Of a stretch of DNA of 64,000 bases, positions 24,381-31,743 are shown one piece after another. The notes beneath the pieces are model-generated. The model saw only the letters and a program-made list of their open reading frames with translations. It did no database searches and had not been told where the DNA came from. Positions within the stretch are counted from its first letter, which is position 1, and each line of letters opens with the position of its first letter. Source of the DNA: Pseudodesulfovibrio sp. (GTDB taxonomy: Bacteria; Desulfobacterota; Desulfovibrionia; Desulfovibrionales; Desulfovibrionaceae); NCBI GenBank assembly GCA_022712855.1, contig JAFLJT010000310.1:1-64000 (forward strand), given 5' to 3'. A program made the position numbers and the translations under genes.

Positions 24381-24432
24381 GCCTGTCACGCCGGAGGCCG
24401 CGAGTTCGAGTCTCGTCGGCTCCGCCACTAAA
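24381..24432 (+). repeat. att site 2: 3' half of tRNA-Asp(GTC)
   Basis: 52 bases identical to 9675-9726. The bases just upstream differ from att 1 (TCTTG against CGCTT), so identity starts at the anticodon stem, which marks the crossover region. Junction of elements B and C. Confidence 0.85.
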
Positions 24433-24436
24433 GATC

Positions 24437-24470
24437 AAGGACTTCAAGCAATTAGCTTGAGGTCCTTTTT
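24437..24470 (+). terminator. Second copy of the tRNA-type terminator
   Basis: AAGGAC-T-TCAAGC and GCTTGA-G-GTCCTT form a 13-bp stem with one T-G pair, followed by TTTTTC. The stem sequence differs from the copy at 9732, which shows that the terminator flank came with a different element. Confidence 0.75.
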
Positions 24471-24655
24471 CTTTGCCCAAGTTTCTTCTTGCTTGGTGGG
24501 CCCGCTGGTGGGCCCTGATCTAAAGCCTTTCTCCAAAATCATCAGATGGGGCCTGATCGGTTCCATGCCGCGAACATACCTTTCGGTAGTCGCGAGTTTC
24601 TTGTGCCGCAGGATTTGCTGTATAGCGATTCTGGGCGCATTGTTGATTTTTAGCC
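24444..24655 (-). pseudogene. Integrase C-terminal remnant of element C
   Basis: The minus strand encodes RIAIQQILRHKKLATTERYV, RGMEPIRPHL and GFRSGPTSGPTKQ before a stop at 24444. The His of LRHKK and the Tyr of ERYV are the last two catalytic positions of a tyrosine recombinase; everything before about 24655 is lost. The GPTSGPT codons are the same bases as the octamer pair 24496/24508, so the arm sites are embedded in the gene's end. Confidence 0.8.
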
Positions 24656-24764
24656 TTGTTTTCAGGTGGCTACGGTTTTTGGTTAAGGATAAAATATTAA
24701 TTACTGCAATATTAAATTAGATGACAAAAAAAGTAATTGTCTTTTTTAAATTCGTCGTTCAGTT

Positions 24765-24788
24765 GTCCAACAAAGTGAACCCACTTCT
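24765..24788 (+). repeat. 24-bp direct repeat, copy 1
   Basis: Matches 30783-30806 at 22 of 24 positions (GTCC-NN-CAAAGTGAACCCACTTCT). The two copies are in direct orientation and bracket about 6 kb. Confidence 0.55.
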
Positions 24789-24926
24789 CCTATAATTGTA
24801 CAATGGGAAACAAATCATAATAATTGCAATTGAGCTTGTGTAGGGTTTGTATCTTTTTCGAAGAAGCAATCTTTCCGAAATATATGAATGCGTCATTCAA
24901 ATACAAACTTTATCTTGTGAGGTGTT

Positions 24927-26150
24927 ATGAAATCCAAAGTTTTGAAGCAGGCTTTAAAAAAAGACGCTATCCCAAAACGGGAGGATACCATTTCACGTAT
25001 CTCAGATGCAACTATAGCCAGTGTTAGTCGAAGTATCCTCAATGAGCAGGATGTGGCGTTTAGTATTCGAGATAAGGAATTAAAACCTGTTTACGCAAAC
25101 TCCGCGTGTTTACGTCTTTTTGGCTTAACCTATGAAGAGTGGGAACGAGAGAACTGGTCAGCTCATTTCAGCCCTGAAGAAATATATTCAATTTACAATG
25201 ATGCTCTGCCTGAAGTCTTTTCCGGGAACAAGTGGCGTGGTGAATTCGAGCTGGTGACCCTTAAGGGAGGGAAAAGACAGGTCGTGGCTGAGTGGGATAC
25301 GATCGAAGACGAAAGAGGGGATACTTTCTATTATGCCCTTTATTCTGATGTAACTCATCTGAAGTCTCTGGAAACTGAGCTGAGAAAACAAAATGATTTT
25401 TTAAATGCGATCATTGATACGTTGCCAGATCCAATCCTTGTCAAGGATAAGGACCATATTTGGTTGGCGGTGAATAAAGCTTTCTGCGAACTGATAGGCC
25501 GAAATCGTGAGGAATTGGTGGGGAAAAGTGATTCTGATTATTTGCCTAAAAATGAAACTGAGTTTTTTTGGAAGTGTGACAACGAAGCTATGCATTCAGA
25601 TAAAGGCATTGCTTACGAAGCGAACCTTACGAACTCGAAGGGCGAAACTCGACTCATTTCAAGTAAAAAAGTGGCAATTACTCGATTTGACGGAGAGAAG
25701 GTGCTTATCGCCATAGCCCGCGATATTACCAATGAACGCAAGCTAGAAAAAACAATTGCTGACTCATATCGCCAGTTGGAGGCGGGAGTTGCTACTTTGA
25801 AATCAGATTTAAATGGTATTCAAGCCGATATTTCATCTGGGGTTTCTAAAGCCGAGGCTGTTCACGGACTTCTTCAGCGATCAAATCGTGACTTTTCCAG
25901 CCTTATTAATGAGACGAGGTTGGAAGCAACGCCAGTCAAAAAAGAAAGTTTTATTTCAGTGCCTCTTTCGTCTCGTGAATATCAGGTGTTTATGCTTTTG
26001 GTTCGGGGGTACCGCGTCAAGGATGCTGCCAAACATTTGGGTATCACCCCTAACACAGCGAGTACTTATCGGAGTCGCATTTTGAAAAAACTGGGTCTGA
26101 CTTCAATCACTGACATGGTTCAATATGCCATGCGAGTTGGTTTGATTTAG
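24927..26150 (+). CDS. PAS-PAS-LuxR transcriptional regulator
   Basis: 407 residues. Two PAS domains occupy about 40-150 (RDKELKPVYANSACLRLFGLTYEEW) and 155-275 (IDTLPDPILVKDKDHIWLAVNKAFCELIGR), each with a PAC-like end. A helical linker follows, and then a C-terminal LuxR-type HTH (LSSREYQVFMLLVRGYRVKDAAKHLGITPNTASTYRSRILKKLGL, about 345-395). There is no receiver or kinase domain, so it senses a signal directly through PAS. GAGGTGTT precedes the ATG. A 9-bp dyad lies between it and the chemoreceptor gene, so it may regulate the MCP/CheW pair. Confidence 0.85.
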   Translation: MKSKVLKQALKKDAIPKREDTISRISDATIASVSRSILNEQDVAFSIRDKELKPVYANSACLRLFGLTYEEWERENWSAHFSPEEIYSIYNDALPEVFSGNKWRGEFELVTLKGGKRQVVAEWDTIEDERGDTFYYALYSDVTHLKSLETELRKQNDFLNAIIDTLPDPILVKDKDHIWLAVNKAFCELIGRNREELVGKSDSDYLPKNETEFFWKCDNEAMHSDKGIAYEANLTNSKGETRLISSKKVAITRFDGEKVLIAIARDITNERKLEKTIADSYRQLEAGVATLKSDLNGIQADISSGVSKAEAVHGLLQRSNRDFSSLINETRLEATPVKKESFISVPLSSREYQVFMLLVRGYRVKDAAKHLGITPNTASTYRSRILKKLGLTSITDMVQYAMRVGLI

Positions 26151-26222
26151 GTATTATCCCCCTACTTCTCCCCTGTAACATTATAATAGACGCGTGGTGT
26201 TACAACTACACACACTCCCCTT

Positions 26223-26245
26223 TTGTGGGCATGACTTGCCCACAA
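26223..26245. promoter_or_regulatory. 9-bp dyad TTGTGGGCA-N5-TGCCCACAA
   Basis: A perfect inverted repeat with a 5-base spacer, in the 270-base gap between the PAS-LuxR gene and the chemoreceptor gene. No T-run follows, so an operator is more likely than a terminator. Confidence 0.5.
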
Positions 26246-26423
26246 TCTCCCTCCTGGGATAACTTTTCATCTATGGCTATAAACAGGTGGTGCGCGATTA
26301 CGTGTCTGTTTGAAGTAGCTGACTGCGTTTTGTGTTTAATGCTTTGTGAGGTCTTCGGGATAGTTGTTTTCATTGTATCCGCGAGTATCCATTTTTCTGT
26401 AAATGTTGAGGGGGAAGCTTTCT

Positions 26424-28379
26424 ATGTTTAAGTTAAAGCTCAAGGGCCAGTTGCTGTTACCGATTTTGGGGATTGTCATTCTTGGTGTCGCATCACTTCA
26501 AATATACAGCTATTGGAAATCCTCCGAAATTCTTGAAAAAGAGATTATCACTGCTATCACCCGTGATGCGAATGCGGGGACACGGTCTCTTGAAGAGTGG
26601 GTTGATGGTATGACCAGCAACCTGACCAACTGGGGCAGGAATCAAATTTTCATTCAAGCGGCCGAAGGGGATCAACAGGCTGTTACAGATGTCACCGCAT
26701 TTACCGCGAATGCTCTCAAGGATTTTCCTTGGTATGAAGGTTTGGCACTTGTAGGGCCTGACGGTAAGGTCGTTACAGCCAGCCCAGCCAGCTATGCTAC
26801 GTTGGATGTATCTAGTCGGGGATATTTTAGAGCTGCGATGCGTGGTGACGTTGGAAAGTCCAAGCCTCTTACGAGTAAGGCGACGGGGAATCCGATATTT
26901 GTAGTTTCGACTCCTATTAAGGATGGCTCCGGTGCTGTGAAAGCAGTCCTTTTTGCCGTCGTAAAAATCACAGATCTTTATGATATGGTTCTTGCTCCCA
27001 TTAAAATCGGTGACAATGGATATGCTTTTGCCACGGATTCAACGGGCCTGATTATTGGTCATCCTAATAAGAAATTCATAATGGATCTCAATGTGAGCGG
27101 TTCCGATTACGGCAAGGAAATGATGTCCCGAAAGAGTGGGACGTACAAATACTATTTTGACAAGCAGAATCAGTGGAAGGCTATGGCTTTTAACGAAGTC
27201 AAGCAGACTGGATGGCTCGTTGCTGTTACGGCACCGCTTGGTGAGTTGATGGCGCCGCTGGATACGATTCGTAACGCAGCAATTATCGGGACAATGCTCA
27301 CTATCCTTGCAGCTGGTCTCGTGATCTTTTTGATTGTCGGTCGAATCTCAAGTGTTTTCGGTGAATTTGTGGAAGTTTTTCGAAAGATTGCACAGGGTGA
27401 TTTGCGCGTTTCTATCTCAAAAAAAGACATGGCTAAAGTCGATGAAATTGGCGATATGGCTCGGGCTCTTGACCAAATGTCCACACAACTCTCACAGACT
27501 GTGACCTCAATCAGTGGGGCAACAGAGGAGATGGCAGCAGGAAGTGAAGAGCTTTCTGGTTCGTCGCAGGGAGTCGCTCAAGGAGCCAGCGAGCAGGCAG
27601 CAAGCATTGAGGAAGTTTCCGCTAGCATGGAAGAGATGACTTCCAGTGTTCGTCAGAATGCGGAGAATGCCGAGCAAACCCAGAAGATCGCGATTCAAGC
27701 AGCATCTGCTGCTGAAGAGGGCGGCGAAGCCGTGAGTGAAACGGTCACTGCCATGAAAGAAATTGCAGATAAGATCAGTGTCATTGAAGATATTGCCCGA
27801 CAGACGAACTTACTGGCTCTTAACGCAGCAATCGAAGCGGCAAGGGCTGGCGAACATGGCAAGGGCTTTGCTGTCGTCGCCGCCGAAGTGCGCAAGCTGG
27901 CTGAACATAGTGGCGTCGCTGCTGCCGAAATCAGTGATCTTTCTGCTTCTAGTGTGGAAGTTGCTGAAAAAGCAGGGGACATGCTCGGCAGGATTATCCC
28001 CGACATCAAGCGCACGGCTGAGCTGGTTGAAGAAATCTCTGCAACCAGTCAGGAGCAGGATAGTGGGGTGGAGCAGATAAACAAGGCAATTCAGCAGCTT
28101 GATTCTGTGATTCAGTCCAATGCGTCAGCCTCCGAGGAAATGGCCTCCACCAGTGAAGAGTTGGCAGCCCAGAGTGAACTGTTGCGCGAAGCTGTCGGAT
28201 TCTTCACCCTGAATGATAATGGACAGCCCATGAGGTCTTCGCGGCCGACAGTTTCTCGTGCCAAGGTGCCCGCATTGCAAGCCAGGAATAGTGCTACTTC
28301 ACGAGTGAGTTCGCCTGCTGGTAGTAATGGTGTTGCTCTGAATATGAATTCTGCTGATCAAGAATTCGAAAGATTTTAG
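26424..28379 (+). CDS. Methyl-accepting chemotaxis protein with dCache sensor
   Basis: 651 residues from ATG 26424 (GAGGGGGAAG upstream). Membrane helix 1 is near residues 7-27. A periplasmic dCache_1 domain (about 30-275) follows, with [37 protein letters not shown] and [21 protein letters not shown]. Membrane helix 2 is near 285-310. A HAMP domain follows ([13 protein letters not shown]), then the signalling hairpin tip [43 protein letters not shown]. There is no CheR-docking pentapeptide at the C-terminus. dCache domains often bind amino acids or carboxylates; the ligand is unknown. The CheW gene follows by nine bases. Confidence 0.93.
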   Translation: MFKLKLKGQLLLPILGIVILGVASLQIYSYWKSSEILEKEIITAITRDANAGTRSLEEWVDGMTSNLTNWGRNQIFIQAAEGDQQAVTDVTAFTANALKDFPWYEGLALVGPDGKVVTASPASYATLDVSSRGYFRAAMRGDVGKSKPLTSKATGNPIFVVSTPIKDGSGAVKAVLFAVVKITDLYDMVLAPIKIGDNGYAFATDSTGLIIGHPNKKFIMDLNVSGSDYGKEMMSRKSGTYKYYFDKQNQWKAMAFNEVKQTGWLVAVTAPLGELMAPLDTIRNAAIIGTMLTILAAGLVIFLIVGRISSVFGEFVEVFRKIAQGDLRVSISKKDMAKVDEIGDMARALDQMSTQLSQTVTSISGATEEMAAGSEELSGSSQGVAQGASEQAASIEEVSASMEEMTSSVRQNAENAEQTQKIAIQAASAAEEGGEAVSETVTAMKEIADKISVIEDIARQTNLLALNAAIEAARAGEHGKGFAVVAAEVRKLAEHSGVAAAEISDLSASSVEVAEKAGDMLGRIIPDIKRTAELVEEISATSQEQDSGVEQINKAIQQLDSVIQSNASASEEMASTSEELAAQSELLREAVGFFTLNDNGQPMRSSRPTVSRAKVPALQARNSATSRVSSPAGSNGVALNMNSADQEFERF

Positions 28380-28388
28380 AGAGGGTAT

Positions 28389-28895
28389 GTGAGTCAATCA
28401 AACGAATCTGTGCAAAGTCAGTGTTTGAGCTTTTCGCTTGGCAACGAGGTCTTTGCGCTTGATATAAGCAAGGTTAGGGAAGTCCTAGAGCTTACCACAG
28501 TGTCTGAGATACCCAGGACTCCGGACTTCATGCGAGGTGTCATCAACCTGCGAGGTCGTGCTGTACCTGTTGTGGATATGAGGTTGAAGCTGGGCATGAG
28601 CCCGGTGGAGGAGACCGTCGACACGTGTATTATCATCTTGGAAGTTCAATATGATGACGAGATGCTGGTGCTTGGGGCTCTTGTAGATTCTGTTCGGGAA
28701 GTCATTGATATGTCGGCAGAAAACATTGAGCCAGCCCCCAAAATGGGGGCGGCGATCAAAGCCGACTATATTATGGGAATGGGTCGTCAGGGTGATCAAT
28801 TTATAATCATCGTTGATGTGGACGCCATATTCTCAGACGAAGAATTGAAGGCAGCTGTTGATTCAGAGCAGAGCCTTGAAGAAGTTGCTGCATAG
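28389..28895 (+). CDS. cheW: Chemotaxis coupling protein CheW
   Basis: 168 residues with a GTG start at 28389 (GAGAGGG upstream); the ATG at 28387 is out of frame and closed at once by TGA. The CheW fold is clear: CLSFSLGNEVFALDISKVREVLE, IPRTPDFMRGVINLRGRAVPVVDMR, LGALVDSVREVIDM, and a C-terminal FIIIVDVDAIFS. It couples the upstream receptor to CheA; no cheA, cheY, cheR or cheB is present, so the pair must plug into a chemotaxis pathway encoded elsewhere. Confidence 0.93.
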   Translation: MSQSNESVQSQCLSFSLGNEVFALDISKVREVLELTTVSEIPRTPDFMRGVINLRGRAVPVVDMRLKLGMSPVEETVDTCIIILEVQYDDEMLVLGALVDSVREVIDMSAENIEPAPKMGAAIKADYIMGMGRQGDQFIIIVDVDAIFSDEELKAAVDSEQSLEEVAA

Positions 28896-28991
28896 TTTTG
28901 CTACTTTCTAAAATTTGCAAGGCTCCGATCGCTTAATGGCGAAAGGGGCTTTGTTCTTTTTTTCAGTATACTAATCGGGGGCCTGCTTTTG

Positions 28992-29011
28992 GTGGGCCCA
29001 CAGGTGGGCCC
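28992..29011. repeat. Paired octamer GTGGGCCC, 12-bp phase (element C right arm)
   Basis: Copies start at 28992 and 29004. About 190 bases from here through att 3 are nearly the same as 9574-9760, so the right ends of elements A and C share ancestry. Confidence 0.55.
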
Positions 29012-29092
29012 TTTAACCTCATTGAGGCTACTTGAGACTACGCGAAACGACAAAAAGTCCAATAAAAACACGTGGAGTAACGTTTTCCTCTT

Positions 29093-29144
29093 GTCTGTTA
29101 CACCGAAGGCAGCGAGTTCGAGTCTCGTCGGCTCCACTACTAAA
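29093..29144 (+). repeat. att site 3: degenerate tRNA-Asp 3' half
   Basis: Aligns to the 52-base att core with seven differences, six of them C-to-T or G-to-A transitions, including the anticodon-loop side and the CCA region (CTCCACTAC). The following terminator-like stem is also broken (TACATGTAAATATAGG). This is the oldest junction of the array, no longer under tRNA constraint. Confidence 0.75.
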
Positions 29145-29210
29145 AGATTGAGGACTTACATGTAAATATAGGTCCATTTTTTATGTCTTTTTTGGATGGT
29201 CCTCATGTAA

Positions 29211-29474
29211 AGACCGCATTCTTTCCAGTTTGAAATCCAAGACACCGGTCCGGGGATTCCTCACGAATATCAGGAACAGCTTTTTGAACGCTTCTTCTAA
29301 ATCGGAGAAGTCCTCACCGGCAAGCCCCATGGTTCTGGCCTCGGCCTCGCCATTTGCCAACAAATTGTCCATCAACAGGGCGGTCATATCCAGCTCGAAT
29401 CCGACCCTGGCCATGGCAGAACGTTCACCGTAGATGTGCCATTTTCTTCCCCGCAGGAATGTCTGAATGGGTGA
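29211..29474 (+). pseudogene. Histidine kinase remnant (HATPase C-terminal part) with nonsense codon
   Basis: One frame reads QFEIQDTGPGIPHEYQEQLF, ERFF, then TAA at 29298-29300, then IGEVLTGKPHGSGLGLAICQ and a tail to TGA at 29472. DTGPGI is the G1 box, ERFF the F box and GSGLGLAI the G2 box of histidine-kinase ATPase domains. The TAA stands where these proteins usually have Gln (CAA to TAA). The dimerisation domain and N box are missing, so this is the broken 3' end of a kinase gene cut when the element inserted. Confidence 0.8.
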
Positions 29475-29492
29475 CGCAGCCATACGAAGCGG

Positions 29493-30062
29493 TCAGGCTG
29501 GAATGTAGAACAAGGATCTTTCGATCATTGCTTTAACGGTTTTTTCTCGGCGCAATCCGAGTTCCTGTTGAAGCCGGGCCTGCGCAGAGAACCTAGGGGC
29601 ATGCTCATAGGCGGACCCGTTTTCCAGCCTGTGCAATGCCGTTTGAACAAAGTCCGGTGACACGGCTCTACTCTCGCTGTTGACAATACTTCCACGCTTC
29701 ACGTTAAAAACGTCATTTGTAGGGCTGATATGACTGTTTCCATATGTCTCGCACAGGTGACGAGTCTCGGAAAAGACTTCCGCGATCCGCCCGTCTCCTA
29801 CGCTTTCTTTCATCTTCACGGCCACAGCTGAGAAGTGTCTGTTTGATATTTTGGTCCATTTTTGACCCCAAATCCTGCTTCCAGCAAAGTCTTCGTAAAG
29901 AACTTCGTGTTTTGCAATGATCATCAGTTCTGTGATTGGTATCGAGAGCTTGGTAAATACTTTACCAAATTGAGGAAGTTTGCATGGTGCAAACGAAATC
30001 CCATGGATGGCAAGCAAGATAACCTCAAAGATTTTGCGGAAAGCGTAGAATTTGCGCTTCAT
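29493..30062 (-). CDS. Uncharacterised open frame, possibly a remnant
   Basis: 189 codons. The first 70 are antisense to the methyltransferase remnant and are probably meaningless. The C-terminal part (RIAEVFSETRHLCETYGN ... SPDFVQTALHRLENGS ... FSAQARLQQELGLRREK) has a more protein-like look, but I recognise no family. It lies in a decayed stretch, so at most the 3' end of a former gene. Confidence 0.2.
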   Translation of the reverse strand: MKRKFYAFRKIFEVILLAIHGISFAPCKLPQFGKVFTKLSIPITELMIIAKHEVLYEDFAGSRIWGQKWTKISNRHFSAVAVKMKESVGDGRIAEVFSETRHLCETYGNSHISPTNDVFNVKRGSIVNSESRAVSPDFVQTALHRLENGSAYEHAPRFSAQARLQQELGLRREKTVKAMIERSLFYIPA

Positions 30063-30349
30063 GCATCAAATGACAATTCGTATTTTAATCAGACGGAAGG
30101 CATACTCAATCATGTTCGGAGAGGAGTCCTCCAAGGGCATGACCGAGCGAAAAAGGCGATGGAAAGTCGCTACACCCGACGCAAAAGCCCATTGATGTTT
30201 TACAGCACATCCTGAAAGGGATCGCCAGAAAGGGAGACTTCATCTTCGATCCGTTTGCTGGCACTCATGTCACAGCACGGGCAGCAGCCGGGCTGGAAAT
30301 GTTTTATGCCACTTGCGATATCATGCCATACCACTGGTGGGTCAAGTAA
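29847..30349 (+). pseudogene. Phage-type DNA methyltransferase remnant, frameshifted
   Basis: The first frame gives VFCNDHQFCDWYRELGKYFT, KLRKFAWCKRNPM and ESVEFALHASNDNSYFN. The reading then moves by one base at the A5 run 30150-30154; with a sixth A it continues KKGDGKSLHPTQKPIDVLQH, DFIFDPFAGTHVTARAAAG to TAA at 30347. HPTQKP and DPFAGT are motifs X and I of beta-class N6-adenine/N4-cytosine methyltransferases. The N-terminal part with DPPY is gone, and the usual Gly after DPFAGT is His. Confidence 0.75.
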
Positions 30350-30782
30350 GGAAAAACCACAGACAACTGCTCTCATTTATTCTCTTTCCTCTGGGCTCTT
30401 CCTTGAATTTGGTGAAAGATATCCGCATGAAAATACGAGCAAAGTGGTACGCCAAATTAGGCGTCAGATGTAGAGTATTTGGATTCCGAAAACAGGAAGC
30501 AGGTGTGTTCCGAAGGAAATCTATTTCAACATCGACACTATTCATCGTGTGGATTTCAACGATTAGGGTGATCCCGACATGTTTTTATCCACATCACCCA
30601 AAGAGGCGTTTTGATCAAGGATACCTTCATTCCGATGACGAATATTCGATCGATTGAATACGAATAAATCAAAGAGGTATTGGATTAAGCTAATACCGAT
30701 TCGGCTAATTGCATCGTTTTGAATTCCTGGGAATAGGGCGTGGTTGCACTCCTCTTTCAATCATAAAGGCGTAGTAGAAGTG
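30350..30782. other. Gene-poor stretch, decayed DNA
   Basis: Only short open frames of no recognisable family. It ends in an inverted repeat AGAAGTGG (30776-30783) / CCACTTCT (30799-30806) beside the end of the SGNH-like gene. I see no insertion-sequence transposase. Confidence 0.4.
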
Positions 30783-30806
30783 GTCCGCCAAAGTGAACCC
30801 ACTTCT
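30783..30806 (+). repeat. 24-bp direct repeat, copy 2
   Basis: 22 of 24 bases match 24765-24788. Here the segment also forms the right arm and loop of a hairpin that ends at the stop of the SGNH-like gene. Confidence 0.55.
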
Positions 30807-31743
30807 ATCGCTCTCTCCGGTTGTCCTGCATTACCTCATCTAACACTTTTAATACGGCGTTGCCTCCCTTTCGTGTGAGGTGAACGGTATCATGGAACAG
30901 TGAAATGTCTTCTGTCAGGTAGTAATATTTTGATGAGTTCAAGTCGAGAAGGGTGTCCTCAGAAGTGAACAATTTTTGAATTTCCTTCTGATAGCCAAGG
31001 TACATGTTTTTTTTCATATCGAAGATTTTTTTGGATTCAGGGTGGTAGTAGGCAAGTATGGTGGTACCTTTTCTTCTTGCCGTTTTTAGTATGTTTTCGA
31101 GGCAGTTTATTGCACTGGGGTCAATGGGAAACGGTGTGGTAAGTCGCGGTGTAGAGCCGACGAATGTGTCGATATCTCTTTTGGTTATCTTGGTACTTTC
31201 TCTTTTGGTTGACATGTATCCCCACCAACTATCCCGATATAAATCTATATCTGGGAACACTGTGTAGAGAAGCTTGTAAGCGTAGAATCTGATTGAAAAA
31301 AGGGAGCCATACGTACTTTTGAGTAACTGCGGTGACAACTCGGAAGTCTTCATCATGGAGTTTTTGGTTAGGTAGGGATTGAGGCATATGATGAGGAACC
31401 GCATCTTCCCTTTTTCCAAAGCATTGATTGCAGCAGGGGCCACTTCACAGATGTTGGCCCCATTCATGGAAAGATTATACGTTCGTGCACTTTTAATCTG
31501 CTGCGTGTCGTGCATTGTAGCTGACGATGACGAGCCGATAAGGATGGCGTCGAAATTCTTTGGGATATAGTTTAATGACAGAAGGTATTTGGTGGCTCTG
31601 TTGTAAGTCCATACTCGTCTTTCACCGGCTTTTACTTCTCCGTAAAGCCCAAATTCATTCATGTATATATTGAAACCAACACCCATGAAAACAACAAGGG
31701 CTGTTAGTGTGAGTGAGAGGAGGACGAATCGTTTAGAAGTCAA
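30805..31743 (-). CDS. Membrane-anchored SGNH-like protein, partner of MBOAT
   Basis: 312 residues. An N-terminal membrane helix (about 7-28) is followed by a periplasmic domain with AILIGSSSSATMHD (the GxS block, about 66-80) and, near the C-terminus, LFHDTVHLTRKGG (the D-x-x-H block). This is the arrangement of AlgX/AlgJ-like and DltD-like proteins that finish acyl transfer after an MBOAT protein. The gene overlaps the MBOAT gene by 11 bases. It probably moves an acyl group onto an exported glycan in the periplasm. Overall similarity is loose, so the fold is inferred. Confidence 0.6.
   Translation of the reverse strand: MTSKRFVLLSLTLTALVVFMGVGFNIYMNEFGLYGEVKAGERRVWTYNRATKYLLSLNYIPKNFDAILIGSSSSATMHDTQQIKSARTYNLSMNGANICEVAPAAINALEKGKMRFLIICLNPYLTKNSMMKTSELSPQLLKSTYGSLFSIRFYAYKLLYTVFPDIDLYRDSWWGYMSTKRESTKITKRDIDTFVGSTPRLTTPFPIDPSAINCLENILKTARRKGTTILAYYHPESKKIFDMKKNMYLGYQKEIQKLFTSEDTLLDLNSSKYYYLTEDISLFHDTVHLTRKGGNAVLKVLDEVMQDNRRER

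Larger units (their letters stand above)
9675..24432. mobile_element. Element B, satellite-like island with defence cargo, about 14.7 kb
   Basis: Bounded by identical 52-bp copies of the tRNA-Asp 3' end. The right part is a minus-strand core: integrase next to the right att site, an unknown gene, a small AlpA-like HTH protein, a replication initiator with iterons and a small partner. A repressor with twin operators lies in the middle. The left 9 kb is a set of short, mixed-orientation defence-type genes. No capsid, terminase or conjugation genes are visible. This layout (int, AlpA-like, rep, repressor, accessory genes, about 15 kb) resembles phage-inducible chromosomal islands of Gram-negative bacteria. 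That classification is an inference. Confidence 0.75.
24381..29144. mobile_element. Element C, decayed, carrying a chemotaxis cassette
   Basis: Lies between att 2 and the degenerate att 3. At the left end is the C-terminal remnant of an integrase running toward the att site. Octamer pairs GTGGGCCC lie inside both ends (24496/24508 and 28992/29004) and match element A, so A and C are of the same integrase family. The interior holds a PAS-LuxR regulator, a chemoreceptor and CheW. With no working integrase it is presumably fixed. Boundaries are firm; the idea that the chemotaxis genes are cargo is inferred. Confidence 0.6.

Noticed and set aside
26151..26423. Sigma-54 promoter before the chemoreceptor (GG/GC boxes near 26226-26240)
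   Set aside because: The GG to GC spacing is one or two bases short of the required distance; the bases are better explained by the 9-bp dyad.
29862..30215. Independent small protein on the plus strand
   Set aside because: Its sequence is the middle part of a beta-class DNA methyltransferase that continues after a one-base shift, so it is part of a pseudogene.
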